Positions 18,901 through 27,649 of a stretch of DNA of 64,000 nt are shown one piece after another. This stretch comes from Streptomyces bathyalis (lineage in GTDB: Bacteria; Actinomycetota; Actinomycetes; Streptomycetales; Streptomycetaceae), in assembly GCF_015910445.1 (NCBI RefSeq), contig NZ_CP048882.1:62001-126000 (forward strand). Reading direction: 5' to 3'. Below the pieces are notes generated by a model, which was not told the DNA's origin, did no database searches, and saw only the letters and a list, made by a program, of their open reading frames with translations. Within the stretch, counting starts at the first letter, position 1. The number at the start of each line of letters is the position of its first letter. A program made the position numbers and the translations under genes.

Positions 18901-19872
18901 TCAGCCGGGCGGAATCGGTACGTGCACCTCGACGGGCTGTCCGTCCCACGAGACGGCAACGGTGCCCGGCAGCGGTTGCCCGCGCTCGGCCGCCATCAAG
19001 AACTCGGTGGTCTCCCCCGGCCACACCACGGAGTTCTCCGGAACACCGCGGGCGGACGACGGGAGATTGGCGCGGCCGACGCGGACGCCGGTGAGCGTCT
19101 TGTTGCCTGTGTTGCGCAGAGCGAAGCTGTGCCGCCCGAGACGCTCGATGCGCCAGGGGCCTGCCGGCGCCTGCTGCTGTGGCGGCACCGAGAGCGGCGG
19201 TGCGGCCGCCAAGGACCAGGAGGCCGTAAAAGGATCCTGAGAGCCGGCCGGGCTGCCGCCCGCCGGGGCACCTCCGACTGGGACCGGACCGCGCTGCTGC
19301 TGCGCCGGCGGCGGCCACTGCTGAGACCCGTATCCGCCGGGCGGACCAGCGGGCCCGGTGCTCGGAGGAGGAGATCCGTATCCGCCGGGCGGACCGGCAG
19401 GCCCGGTGCTCGGAGGAGGAGATCCGTATCCGCCGGGCGGACCGGCAGACCCGGTGCTGTAGGGAGGCTCGGGGTCCGGCTCGTCGGCGTCCTCGGGGAC
19501 GGCCTCATCCGGGACGGCCGCAGCCCGGACGACCTCATCCCGTGAGTACCGCGGAGGCGGTGGCTGCCCACCGTCAAAGGACGGCTCCGGCTCCTGAACG
19601 GCCGCGGGCCGGCGGCGTGACGAATCCGGCGCCGCCGGCCAGGCCACCGCGCTGATCCGGAAGAGAACATCCTCCATGACGAGCGTGCGCCGCTCGGCCG
19701 TCTCGATCTGCCGTCGCAGCAACTGCGATGTCTCTGCCTGCAGTTCGTTCTGCCGGCGCAGATCGCGCCGCTGGCTCATGCCCTGTGCGATCGCGTAGCA
19801 CGCCATGCCGAACGTGACCACGGTGCTGCCCCACGTCGCGGCGTCACCGGCCTCGAGCGCCAACCACCTCAT
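18901..19872 (-). CDS. hypothetical membrane-anchored protein with Pro/Gly tandem repeats
   Basis: A 323-residue protein of unknown function. One N-terminal hydrophobic helix (TVVTFGMACYAIAQG) is followed by a charged coiled-coil-like segment (residues 30-70) and an acidic linker. A Pro/Gly/Tyr-rich section has nearly three copies of a 16-residue unit (GSPPPSTGPAGPPGGY). The C-terminal 95 residues look like an immunoglobulin-like beta domain (RHSFALRNTGNKTLTGVRV). The layout suggests a membrane anchor with a flexible stalk and a folded tip. A 60-residue membrane protein gene follows upstream on the same strand. Confidence 0.6.
   Translation of the reverse strand: MRWLALEAGDAATWGSTVVTFGMACYAIAQGMSQRRDLRRQNELQAETSQLLRRQIETAERRTLVMEDVLFRISAVAWPAAPDSSRRRPAAVQEPEPSFDGGQPPPPRYSRDEVVRAAAVPDEAVPEDADEPDPEPPYSTGSAGPPGGYGSPPPSTGPAGPPGGYGSPPPSTGPAGPPGGYGSQQWPPPAQQQRGPVPVGGAPAGGSPAGSQDPFTASWSLAAAPPLSVPPQQQAPAGPWRIERLGRHSFALRNTGNKTLTGVRVGRANLPSSARGVPENSVVWPGETTEFLMAAERGQPLPGTVAVSWDGQPVEVHVPIPPG
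19331..19466. repeat. 48-bp tandem repeat inside a coding region
   Basis: Units begin at 19331, 19379 and 19427, each starting TATCCGCCGGGCGGACC, with a 48-bp period (2.8 copies). They encode 16-residue Pro/Gly units in the gene at 18901-19872. Being in frame, copy number could vary without breaking the protein. Confidence 0.8.
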
Positions 19873-19946
19873 GGCTCAACTCTATTGACCCGCGGGCACG
19901 TTGCGTGCGGGCACCTGCCCCACGGCCGATGCCGCTGTGCTCCCGG

Positions 19947-20129
19947 TCAGCGGTTGAGCTCCTTGCGGCTCACCCGGCGCAGCCGGCGACGCTGCGAGGG
20001 GTCGAGCGCCAGGTAGGCGATCGCGGGTACGCCGACGATCACCGCGAGGGCGATCCAGAACGACGTGAGCCACCACAGGAGAAGCCCCACAGTCACGCCA
20101 CCGACGGCGATCTTGCCTCTGTTGGTCAT
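19947..20129 (-). CDS. small hypothetical membrane protein
   Basis: A 60-residue protein with a strong GAAGGAGGA RBS. Two closely spaced hydrophobic segments (VGGVTVGLLLWWLTSFWIAL and VIVGVPAIAYLAL) are followed by a basic tail RRRLRRVSRKELNR, which fits an inner-membrane hairpin with a cytosolic C-terminus. No function is recognised. Confidence 0.65.
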   Translation of the reverse strand: MTNRGKIAVGGVTVGLLLWWLTSFWIALAVIVGVPAIAYLALDPSQRRRLRRVSRKELNR

Positions 20130-20257
20130 TGTCGTCCTCCTTCAGGGCGGGTCTGCCCGACCGCCTCTATCCATTAGAACTCCGACTCGGGCTTTCGGGT
20201 TCCTTCGTGACCCCGCTCTTTCGCGCCTTGAAGCCGCCCCGACCTCCCCGAAACAAG

Positions 20258-20278
20258 CTATTCAAACTTGATGAATAG
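20258..20278. promoter_or_regulatory. inverted repeat CTATTCA-N7-TGAATAG
   Basis: Perfect 7-bp arms around AACTTGA, in an AT-rich patch of an otherwise GC-rich gap. It resembles a dimeric repressor operator, but it lies downstream of the lipase gene and upstream of no clear start, so its role is open. Confidence 0.3.
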
Positions 20279-20327
20279 ACCGATGACCCCGGTCTCGCTT
20301 ACGCGTGCACCCCGAAGCACGACGAAC

Positions 20328-20370
20328 CCGGCCGGGGCGAGAGAGCCTGAGCCCTGCTCGCCCCGGCCGG
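20328..20370. terminator. strong hairpin downstream of the lipase gene
   Basis: Arms CCGGCCGGGGCGAG (20328-20341) and CTCGCCCCGGCCGG (20357-20370) form a perfect 14-bp stem. A second hairpin, CCCCGCA/TGCGGGG (20422-20447), directly follows the lipase stop codon. Together they should end lipase transcription. Confidence 0.6.
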
Positions 20371-20447
20371 GGAAAGCGCCTTCGGTGCGGGACGCGGCGC
20401 TGTCTGCCGCCTGGGCCACGACCCCGCAGGGAGGCTGTACTGCGGGG

Positions 20448-21248
20448 TTACGCGTTCTGTTCCAGCACCGGCAGGTAGCCGCTGGTCTGACCTTCCTCCG
20501 TCGGGTGGTAGGACTCCCCGACCGGGAAGGTGACGCTGTGCAGCCACGAGTCGCCGGAGCAGATCTCATGTCCGGTGAAGGCGCCGGTCACGTCGCCGAA
20601 CGTGAAGCCGTGATCGGCCGCGCGCTTGGCGATCGTGTCGTTGAGGACGTCGGCCGCGGAGTTGATCGCCGCGCGTGACGCCTCGCTGATGCCGACGGAG
20701 CATTCGCCGTCCAGCTTGTATATGCGGGGGTAGCCCATCACCACGACCTTGGCGGAGGGCGCCTTGTCGCTGATGGCGTTGTACACGGAGTCGAGCTTGC
20801 CGGGCAGGGTGCCCGAGATGTAGCTCTTCGCCTCGTCGATCTTCTCCAGGCACACGCTCTCGCCCTGCAGCACACATGCCTGCATGGTGTCGGCGAAGCC
20901 CGCGTCATTTCCTCCGATGCTGATGCTCACCAGGCCGGTCGAGGAGTTGACCGGCCCCAGCTGGTTGTTGAGCACGTCATCGGTGACGGCTCCGGAGCAT
21001 GCCGTGAAGTCGAACGAGGCAGGCGAGTTGGCCGCGCTCCACTGCTGGGAGTAGGCCTTGGAACTCCGCTTGCAGTCGCCGCTGTCGCCGTAGTCGCCCG
21101 CTCCGAGACCGGAGGAGTAGGAGTCGCCCAGGGCGACATACGCCGGGGCCGCGTCCTGCGCGGCGGCGGGCACGGCCCCGGTAAGAGTGATCACTCCGAG
21201 CGACGACGCCACGGCAGCGCCCGTGGTCGTCCATCTGCGTGGCTTCAT
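20448..21248 (-). CDS. secreted SGNH/GDSL-family lipase
   Basis: Secreted esterase or lipase of 266 residues. The Sec signal peptide MKPRRWTTTGAAVASSLG ends near PAAAQDAAP. Block I carries YVALGDSYSSGLGAG with nucleophile Ser, block III is SISIGGNDAGF with the oxyanion Gly and Asn, and the C-terminal block has DSWLHSVTFP with the catalytic His. Cysteines are paired as in the Streptomyces SCO7513/rimosus lipase type. The Met at 21248 was chosen because AGAGG sits 6 bases upstream and the signal peptide starts there; the frame is open to 21293. Confidence 0.92.
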   Translation of the reverse strand: MKPRRWTTTGAAVASSLGVITLTGAVPAAAQDAAPAYVALGDSYSSGLGAGDYGDSGDCKRSSKAYSQQWSAANSPASFDFTACSGAVTDDVLNNQLGPVNSSTGLVSISIGGNDAGFADTMQACVLQGESVCLEKIDEAKSYISGTLPGKLDSVYNAISDKAPSAKVVVMGYPRIYKLDGECSVGISEASRAAINSAADVLNDTIAKRAADHGFTFGDVTGAFTGHEICSGDSWLHSVTFPVGESYHPTEEGQTSGYLPVLEQNA

Positions 21249-21719
21249 GGAACCTCTCATGGTGGGGGGAGACATGGAGGGTGCTTTTGTCATGTACAGA
21301 GGTATCAGCCGCCGGGCTCAACTGGAAGTGCTCATGTCAAGAAAGCTGCAGAAAGTGTGATCGGGCTTGCACAGCAGGGGTGTTGACGAAGCTCGGGGCA
21401 CGAACCCCGCCTTCACGGATCGGATCGGCGGTCAGAACTCCGGGACGCGGTACCGGAAGTTAGCTTCCACCAGGCGAAGATCCCTACACGCGAAGGGAGT
21501 TGGGGGGTTACGCGCGTAGGCGCGGAAGGAATGCAGCCGCCGTCAGGAGTGCGGAGAAGTTGGCAGCGAAGCGTCACGTGTCCCGTCCTCGGGCCGGGGG
21601 CCACAAATGTACGCGGACACACCGCCGGGCAGGGACCGCACCCCCACGTGACGGCGGCCCTGCCCGGGGCTGGCTCTATGCGATTGTGCGTACCGTGCCG
21701 GTGTGCGGTGGTTCCGCGG
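21249..21719. other. intergenic stretch upstream of the lipase gene
   Basis: No gene is supported in these 471 bases. The part next to the lipase start holds its presumed promoter. A small dyad GGAAG-TTAG-CTTCC lies at about 21454-21467. The right end contains the terminator of the DUF574 gene. The several open frames here lack RBS and protein-like sequence. Confidence 0.6.
21625..21667. terminator. hairpin downstream of the DUF574 methyltransferase gene
   Basis: CCGGGCAGGG (21625-21634) pairs with CCCTGCCCGG (21658-21667) around a 23-nt loop, about 55 bp after the methyltransferase stop codon. Confidence 0.45.
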
Positions 21720-22547
21720 CTAGGCGCCGCGCTTGAATCCCACACCCGCGTAGCCGCGGTGATCGATGAGTTCGTCCTCGCCGGGAACGGGACCATCTGG
21801 ACGCCACAACGGCGGCTTCACCAGGCCCGGTTCGATGAGCTCGAAGCCCTTGAAGAACGGCATGACTTCGTCGTAGCTGCGAAAGATGAGCTGCGCGGTC
21901 GAGCCCTTGTACACCTCAGAGGCCTTCGCCCCCGCCTCACCGTCGTCGAAGTCGGAGGTGATGTGCGACAGGATCAGGCAACTTCCCTGCGGCAGACGGC
22001 TGGTGAGGGCCGAGACGATCTTGCCGGGTTCCTCGTCGTCGCGGATGAAGTGCATCACCGCGACGAGCATCAGGGCGACCGGCCGGTCGAAGTCGATGAG
22101 GTCCCGCGTGGTGGGATGGTCGAGGATCGCATCGGGTTCGCGGAGATCGGCCAGTACGAAGCTCGCATTGCCCGAGTTGGTCAGCTTGGCGCCCGCGTAT
22201 GTCGCCACGATGGGATCGTTGTCGACGTAGGCCACGCGGGTCTCGGGTGCGACGGCGCGCGCCACCTCGTGCGTGTTGGGCGAGGTGGGGATGCCGGTGC
22301 CGATGTCGATGAACTGCCGGATGCCGCTCTCCACCACCGTACGTACCGCGCGGTGGTGGAAGTCCCTGTTCCCCTGGGCGGTCGGACGGATGAACGGTGC
22401 ATGCCCGAGGACGCGCTCGGCGGCTTCCCTGTCGACCTCGTAGTTGTCCAGGCCGCCCAGGTAGTAGTCGTACATCCGGGCCGGATGCGGCGTGGTGGTG
22501 TCGATCTGCTCAGGGCTGAAGCCCATCTCCGACACGTCGTCCTCCAT
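21720..22547 (-). CDS. SAM-dependent methyltransferase, DUF574 family
   Basis: Putative methyltransferase of 275 residues in the actinobacterial family once called DUF574. The family signature HPARMYDYYLGGLDNYEVDR is near the N-terminus, followed by QFIDIGTGIPTSPNTHEVA as the SAM-binding motif I and VAYVDNDPIV as the acidic loop after strand 2. These proteins are highly multiplied in Streptomyces and their substrates are mostly unknown. It is the last gene of a leftward group with the DUF397 and DUF5753 genes (14-bp and 3-bp gaps). Confidence 0.87.
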   Translation of the reverse strand: MEDDVSEMGFSPEQIDTTTPHPARMYDYYLGGLDNYEVDREAAERVLGHAPFIRPTAQGNRDFHHRAVRTVVESGIRQFIDIGTGIPTSPNTHEVARAVAPETRVAYVDNDPIVATYAGAKLTNSGNASFVLADLREPDAILDHPTTRDLIDFDRPVALMLVAVMHFIRDDEEPGKIVSALTSRLPQGSCLILSHITSDFDDGEAGAKASEVYKGSTAQLIFRSYDEVMPFFKGFELIEPGLVKPPLWRPDGPVPGEDELIDHRGYAGVGFKRGA

Positions 22548-22561
22548 GTTGGTCCTGCAGT

Positions 22562-22798
22562 TCAGGCGAGCAGAAAGTCGGCATCTCCCGCCTGAACGCC
22601 CTGAATGAACTTCTTGATCTCGTGGGGGGTGTAGATGAGGGCCGGCCCGTCGGGGTCCGTGGACTGACGCAGGGCCACCCGCCCGTCATCCAGCTTCAGA
22701 GCCTCCACACAGCTGCCGCCGTTGCCACCGCTCCAGGGCTTGTGCCAGCCCTCCGTGCCGAGATTCTTGGCGGGCATCCCGTTGTAGATACGACCCAT
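22562..22798 (-). CDS. DUF397 protein
   Basis: A 78-residue member of the DUF397 family, recognised from WHKPWSGGNGGSCVEAL and the terminal DPDGPALIYTPHEIKKFIQG. In Streptomyces these small proteins are encoded beside WhiJ-like DUF5753 regulators and act as their partners or antagonists, as in the whiJ and abaA loci. The start codon is 3 bp after the stop codon of the DUF5753 gene, so translation is probably coupled. Confidence 0.9.
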   Translation of the reverse strand: MGRIYNGMPAKNLGTEGWHKPWSGGNGGSCVEALKLDDGRVALRQSTDPDGPALIYTPHEIKKFIQGVQAGDADFLLA

Positions 22799-22801
22799 GG
22801 T

Positions 22802-23671
22802 TCAGATCTCCTTGCGCATTGCACTGAGCATCGCCTCCGTCCGCGACACGGGTGCGGCCTGGGCACACATCCGGTCCAGTGCCTCCAGAAAGGTCGTCAC
22901 GTCGTCGCGCTGGTCGAAGTAGACGGCCCCGACCAGGCTCTCCGCGCATGCGACATCCGGCAGTTCGTCGATGGGGAAACGGAAGAGGTGGAACGGCCCG
23001 TACATCGCCGGATGGGGCCCGGCGCTGAACGGCATGATCTGCAGCCGCACGTGCGGGCGCCGGCCTGCCTCGATGAGGACGTCGATCTGCTCACGCATCA
23101 CCTCGGACCCACCGAGGGAGCGGCGCAGCACGGTCTCGTCCATCACCACCCACAGCATGGGCGGTTCGTCGCGGTCGAGGACGGCTTGACGCTCCATCCG
23201 CAGCGCGACCTGCCGCCGGATCTCCTCCTCCGGCGCCTGGGGCATCCCCGAGCGCAGCACTGCTCTTGCGTACCCCTCGGTCTGCAACAGCCCCGGCACG
23301 TAGTGCGGTTCGTACGCGCGGATGCTGTGCGACTCGCTCTCCAGGCTGACGAACGCGCTGAACCACTCGGGCAGCACGTCGCGGTAGCGGTGCCACCAGC
23401 CGGGCTGGTTGGCCTGGCGCACCAGGGCGAGGAACTGTTCGAGCTCCGTCGGGTCGGTCACGCCGTAGGTCTGCAGAAGCTTCTCGACGTAGAGGACCTT
23501 CAGGCCGACTTCGGCCTTCTCCATCCGCCGGACAGTGGCGTGAGTGACGTCGAGCGCCTGCCCTGCTTCCTCGTACGACAGGCCGCACTTCTCCCGCAGG
23601 TGCTGCAGGCGCCTTCCCAGAACCACCCGCAGAACGGTGGGCGCCCCACCGCCCGTCCGCGAGTCCACCAC
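22802..23671 (-). CDS. WhiJ-like helix-turn-helix regulator with DUF5753 domain
   Basis: DNA-binding regulator of 289 residues. An XRE-type HTH at about 17-72 (LREKCGLSYEEAGQALDVTH) is followed by a DUF5753 domain (VPGLLQTEGYARAVL, RPHVRLQIMPFSAG). Such proteins control development and antibiotic production in Streptomyces together with DUF397 partners. The GTG at 23671 was chosen because GGAGG lies 8 bases upstream; the frame is open to 23824. It is divergent from an anti-sigma-type ATPase gene, the usual third member of this gene trio. Confidence 0.9.
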   Translation of the reverse strand: MVDSRTGGGAPTVLRVVLGRRLQHLREKCGLSYEEAGQALDVTHATVRRMEKAEVGLKVLYVEKLLQTYGVTDPTELEQFLALVRQANQPGWWHRYRDVLPEWFSAFVSLESESHSIRAYEPHYVPGLLQTEGYARAVLRSGMPQAPEEEIRRQVALRMERQAVLDRDEPPMLWVVMDETVLRRSLGGSEVMREQIDVLIEAGRRPHVRLQIMPFSAGPHPAMYGPFHLFRFPIDELPDVACAESLVGAVYFDQRDDVTTFLEALDRMCAQAAPVSRTEAMLSAMRKEI

Positions 23672-23773
23672 TATCGCTCGCCTCCAACTCCTGGCATGGG
23701 CAAGCAGTTTGGCATGGACGCCTTGTCGGACGACAGCCTGACTCGAACGATTCTGTAATTTGCAGACTGATCC

Positions 23774-23804
23774 TTGCCAGGTGTGACTGAACAAGCTCAT
23801 AGTG
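23774..23804 (+). promoter_or_regulatory. possible -35/-10 promoter giving a leaderless transcript
   Basis: TTGCCA (23774) and CATAGT (23799) are 19 bp apart, and the GTG at 23810 lies 5 bases after the -10-like box. That spacing fits a leaderless mRNA for the ATPase gene. The match is weak and the call is inference. Confidence 0.3.
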
Positions 23805-23809
23805 GAGCT

Positions 23810-24295
23810 GTGGCTTCCCCCCATGACGCCCTGTCTTTAGAAGATCGGCCCTCAGCTGTGTCGGTACGCCCGCTCCGGGACGCGTTCCGTCTGCCCGCCC
23901 TCGACACCTCGGTGTCGCGCGCGCGAAGACGAGTTCTCGACCGCCTGCACGAATGGCGAGTCGATCAACAGGCCTGCGAGGACGCACAGTTGCTGGTGTC
24001 CGAGCTCTTCACCAACGCTGTGCGCCACACCGGCAGCGACAAGGTGAGCTGTGAACTCTGGCTGGTGGGCCTGCGGTTGTGCCTCGAGGTGACCGACCAG
24101 GGCGGAGGTCCCGACCCGCTCCGGCCCCGCCCGGGCGGCCCGGTGGACTCTGACGGGGAAAGCGGACGCGGCTTGCTGCTGGTCAGCGTCCTCGCAGACG
24201 ACTGGGGCATCCGCCGCAGTCTCGACGGCGGCCCCGACAGCGGCCACGCGGTGTGGGCGGAACTGACCTGTTCCCTCAACCCGAGTGAGGACTGA
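23810..24295 (+). CDS. anti-sigma-factor-type ATP-binding protein (HATPase_c)
   Basis: GHKL-fold ATP-binding protein of 161 residues of the RsbW/SpoIIAB-like group common in Streptomyces. The N-box is QLLVSELFTNAVRHT, the G1 box EVTDQGGG and the G2 box ESGRGLLLVSVLADDWG. Its likely role is to bind a sigma factor or other partner, in a locus with WhiJ-like and DUF397 proteins, as in abaA-type loci. GTG 23810 may be translated from a leaderless transcript; GTG 23783 and TTG 23774 are in-frame alternatives. A strong terminator follows. Confidence 0.87.
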   Translation: MASPHDALSLEDRPSAVSVRPLRDAFRLPALDTSVSRARRRVLDRLHEWRVDQQACEDAQLLVSELFTNAVRHTGSDKVSCELWLVGLRLCLEVTDQGGGPDPLRPRPGGPVDSDGESGRGLLLVSVLADDWGIRRSLDGGPDSGHAVWAELTCSLNPSED

Positions 24296-24677
24296 GGGCG
24301 CCACCGTCATGTGGCCGGCTCCGTCGCTCGCCGGCTGCCACAGCGCAGCGCCACCGCCCCGGCACGGGGGGCGGTGGCGCTGTGCTGTGCAAGGGGCGAG
24401 AAACCCGGTGCCCGCGCACTCGCCCGTCGGTTACGCTCACGGGCATGGACAGCATCTACTGGCACGCGGTCACACCGCCTCCCGCGTCCCGCTGAGGGCG
24501 CACTGATCCACGGGCGCGAGCCACCACGCTCCGCCCGCTCCCCGGCAGTCCGGGCTCTCCCCGGCGGGCCGCTCGACGCGGCGCCGCCACCGGGGTCTCC
24601 CCGCCCGCTGCCCATGGCTGTTGCGCCCTTCCGATGACCGTCATCACCGGCCTTCAACGGATCAGGACGCGAACCGC
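24296..24677. other. intergenic stretch with terminator and a 16-codon ORF
   Basis: No full gene is supported in these 382 bases. Besides the terminator at 24339-24389, there is a short open frame at 24445-24495 encoding MDSIYWHAVTPPPASR. TTACGCT lies just upstream of its ATG. It could be an upstream peptide of the exporter gene, or chance. Confidence 0.4.
24339..24389 (+). terminator. long-stem terminator after the ATPase gene
   Basis: A stem of 22 pairs with one mismatch: the left arm 24339-24360 includes CAGCGCCACCGCCCC and the right arm 24368-24389 includes GGGGCGGTGGCGCTG, with a 7-nt loop. There is no U-tract, as usual in Streptomyces. Confidence 0.7.
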
Positions 24678-25736
24678 ATGTCTTCCTTCTCTGCCAGTTC
24701 GTCCTCGCACGCGTACCCGCATGCCGACGCACCCGCCCCCCGGCCGCCTTCGTCCGAGGGCGCGCCCTCGAAGGCCCCCGCCCGGCGCGGCGGAGGCGGG
24801 TCTGTGCTCGTGGTCGCCGCGGCGACGCTGTGGGGCACCACCGGCACGGCCGCGAGCTTCGCCCCCGCCTCGGCGTCACCGCTCTCGACAGGCGCCGCCA
24901 CCATGGGCGTCGGCGGTCTGCTCACCTTTCTGATCGCGGGACGCTCGGCGCTCCGCGTGCTGCGCGCCCGGCGGCCTGTGTCACTGTGGGCGCTCCTGGG
25001 GGGCGTCGCAGTCGCCGTCTATCCCCTTGCCTTCTACTCATCGATGGACCGGGCGGGAGTGGCCGCCGGCACGGTGGTGACCATCGGCTGCTCGCCCGTC
25101 TTCGCTGCCCTGCTGGAGCGGCTGCTGGTGGGTGTGCGGCTGACGCTGCGCTGGCTCGCCGCGACCGTGTCCGCGGGTGCGGGGTGCGCGCTGCTGGCAC
25201 TGACGGCGGGGGACGGGGCGCAGACCGGACACGACGTGCCCGGCGGCGTCGCGCTGGCTCTCCTCGCCGGAGCGTCGTACGCCGTCTTCACCTGCTACGG
25301 GGCACGCATCATCCGCGCGGGACACACCTCCCGCGCGGCGATGGGCAGCCTCTTCGGACTGGGGGCTCTCGTCCTGCTCCCCGTGCTGGCCCTCACGGGC
25401 GGACCGTTGCTGAGCGCGCCGCGCGGCGTGCTGGTCGCCGCATATCTGGCGGTGGTGCCGATGTGCGTGGCCTACGTGCTCTTCGGCGCCGGTCTGGCCC
25501 GGGTCACGGCGGGCGCGGCGACGACGCTGTCGCTCTTCGAGCCCGTGGTCGCCGCGGCTCTCGGCGTGGCCGTCGTCGGTGAGCGCCTCGGCGCTTGGGC
25601 GTGGACGGGCACTGGACTGGTCCTGGGCGGACTGCTGGTGCTCACGGTGTCCGTGCGGATGCCCGGCGCGCTGCGGCGGAGGGCGACCGGACGGATTCTC
25701 CGGGAGGCACCTTCGTCCCCGGAGACGGACAACTGA
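24678..25736 (+). CDS. EamA-type DMT-superfamily exporter
   Basis: Membrane transporter of 352 residues with ten hydrophobic helices in two EamA repeats; each repeat has the typical beginning LVVAAATLWGTTGTAASFAP and ALALLAGASYAVFTCYGARI. Such proteins export amino acids or other metabolites. A Ser/Pro/Ala-rich disordered tail of about 45 residues precedes the first helix. The start is uncertain: ATG 24678 has only a weak RBS, and the frame is open from TTG 24621. Confidence 0.82.
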   Translation: MSSFSASSSSHAYPHADAPAPRPPSSEGAPSKAPARRGGGGSVLVVAAATLWGTTGTAASFAPASASPLSTGAATMGVGGLLTFLIAGRSALRVLRARRPVSLWALLGGVAVAVYPLAFYSSMDRAGVAAGTVVTIGCSPVFAALLERLLVGVRLTLRWLAATVSAGAGCALLALTAGDGAQTGHDVPGGVALALLAGASYAVFTCYGARIIRAGHTSRAAMGSLFGLGALVLLPVLALTGGPLLSAPRGVLVAAYLAVVPMCVAYVLFGAGLARVTAGAATTLSLFEPVVAAALGVAVVGERLGAWAWTGTGLVLGGLLVLTVSVRMPGALRRRATGRILREAPSSPETDN

Positions 25737-25805
25737 TCACGCACGTGTGGGCGGCGGGGCTCCGGATGGTCCGGTGCCCCGCCGCCAACAGCCGCCTCCG
25801 CGCCG

Positions 25806-27296
25806 CTACTTCTCCACTGCTGACGCGTCGCGCTCCGGCGCCTTCTCGGAGGTCCCGTCGGACTCTTTCAGGCCGTGCCTGCGCTGGAGCAGGATCCCGA
25901 GGACGAGCACGACGGCCGCCACCACGACCGACATGATCATCTGCTGCCGGCCCTCGGAGTCGTAGAACATGTAGCCGATGACGAAGAGCATCAGCGCGAT
26001 CGTCGCGTACGTCAGATACGGGAACAGCCACATGCGCACGGTGTGCCGCTCCGGCATCTCCCGCTCGATCAGTGGCCGCATCCGCAGCTGCGAGAAGCAG
26101 ATGACGAGCCAGACGAAGAGCGCCACCGCTCCGGAGGAGTTCAGCAGGAACTGGAAGACGGTGTCGGGAGAGGTGTAGTTGAAGATGACGGCGACGAATC
26201 CGAAGGCCACGGAGGACCAGATGGCCGTGGCCGGCACACCCCTCTTGTTCACCTGCGAGAACGACTTGGGCGCATCACCGCGGCGGCCCAGCGAGAAGGC
26301 CATCCGCGAGGCGGTGTAGAGACCGGAGTTGAGGCAGGAGAGCACCGCGGTCACGACGATGACGTCCATGATCGTGCCCGCATGCGGGATGCCGAGCTGG
26401 TCCAGGGTCGCCACGTACGGGCCCTTGTCCACGATCGCCTTGGAGTCCCACGGCACGATCATCACCGCGAGGATGATCGAGCCCAGGTAGAAGGTGCCGA
26501 TGCGCCAGATGACGCTGTTGGTCGCTCGGCGCACCATCTTCTCCGGGTGGGCCGACTCCCCGGCGGCGAGCGTGACGATCTCGCTGCCCATGAAGGAGAA
26601 GACGACGAGCAGCATGCCGGAGAGGATCGCTCCCGGTCCGTTCGGCAGGAACCCGTCGTGTGCCGTCAGGTTCGATGCCCCGGTGGCCTCGGTGCCCGGC
26701 AGCAGCCCCAGGACGCCGAGGGCCGCGAGCACGATGAAGGCGACGATCGCCACGACCTTGATCCCGGCGAACCAGAACTCGAACTCGCCGTATGAGCCGA
26801 CGGACGCGAGGTTCGTCGCGGTCAGCAGCACCATCACGATCAGCGCCCATGTCCACTGCGGTACGGCGGGCACCCAGGCGGTGAGGATGGTCGCCGCAGC
26901 CGTGGCCTCCACGGCGAGCACCACGACCCAGAACCACCAGTAGAGCCATCCGATGGTGAAGCCTGCCCATCGTCCGAGGGCGCGGTCGGCGTACGTGGAG
27001 AAGGAGCCCGAGGAGGGGTCGGCCGCCGCCATCTCTCCCAGCATCCGCATCACGAGGACGACGAGCAGCCCTGCGACGAGGTAGGAAACGATGATTCCCG
27101 GGCCGGCCTTCGCGATCCCCGCGCCGGAACCCACGAACAGGCCCGCGCCGATGATTCCGCCGATCGCGATCATCGACAGATGCCGGTTCTTGAGGCCTGC
27201 TCTCAGTGAGTCCTGCTCCGCGGGCCCATCGGCAGGCGCATGCCCTGAGCGCTTGCCATCCGCACTCTCAGTTACATTCGACGGTCGCATGCCCAT
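25806..27296 (-). CDS. amino-acid permease, APC superfamily
   Basis: Permease of 496 residues with 12 predicted helices. The N-terminus has the APC consensus KNRHLSMIAIGGIIGAGLFV, followed by AGIAKAGPGIIVSYLVAG and MRMLGEMAAADPSSGSFSTY, typical of the GabP/AnsP/ProY group. It would bring an amino acid or GABA in by proton symport; the exact substrate is not clear. AAAGGAACT before the ATG is a good RBS. Its promoter region is AT-rich and contains a wide inverted repeat. Confidence 0.9.
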   Translation of the reverse strand: MGMRPSNVTESADGKRSGHAPADGPAEQDSLRAGLKNRHLSMIAIGGIIGAGLFVGSGAGIAKAGPGIIVSYLVAGLLVVLVMRMLGEMAAADPSSGSFSTYADRALGRWAGFTIGWLYWWFWVVVLAVEATAAATILTAWVPAVPQWTWALIVMVLLTATNLASVGSYGEFEFWFAGIKVVAIVAFIVLAALGVLGLLPGTEATGASNLTAHDGFLPNGPGAILSGMLLVVFSFMGSEIVTLAAGESAHPEKMVRRATNSVIWRIGTFYLGSIILAVMIVPWDSKAIVDKGPYVATLDQLGIPHAGTIMDVIVVTAVLSCLNSGLYTASRMAFSLGRRGDAPKSFSQVNKRGVPATAIWSSVAFGFVAVIFNYTSPDTVFQFLLNSSGAVALFVWLVICFSQLRMRPLIEREMPERHTVRMWLFPYLTYATIALMLFVIGYMFYDSEGRQQMIMSVVVAAVVLVLGILLQRRHGLKESDGTSEKAPERDASAVEK

Positions 27297-27649
27297 TGCT
27301 TAGTTCCTTTGTTTCCCTGGGCAATTCCTTGAACTGAGATTCCATTCAAAGGTTCTGCCAAGGAATTCTCTGCGGACTGAGTCAGTGGGCCACTGAACCG
27401 CCAGGAAGACCGGAAGGTCAATGTGATCTGTGTCACTGTCACGGACGGTGAATGTGTGGCTCCCCAGAGGTGTCGTGACTTGCGGAGCTATCGCGCGGAG
27501 CGAGACATTCCGCCTCGGTCGGTATCGCCCGGGCATCCGCATTCCGTCGGCGGTACCTCGCCAGGCGGACACGTGGAACACAGGCGCACGGCGAGGCGTT
27601 GAAATACCAGATCTCGACGAGGCGGACAAAAGGGATGGAGGCATGGCCC
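27297..27649. promoter_or_regulatory. AT-rich promoter region of the permease gene with an inverted repeat
   Basis: These 353 bases hold no gene. AATTCCTTG (27323-27331) and CAAGGAATT (27359-27367) are perfect arms 27 bp apart, close to the permease start, and may be an operator or two half-sites. The right part leads to the small gene at 27650. Confidence 0.4.
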
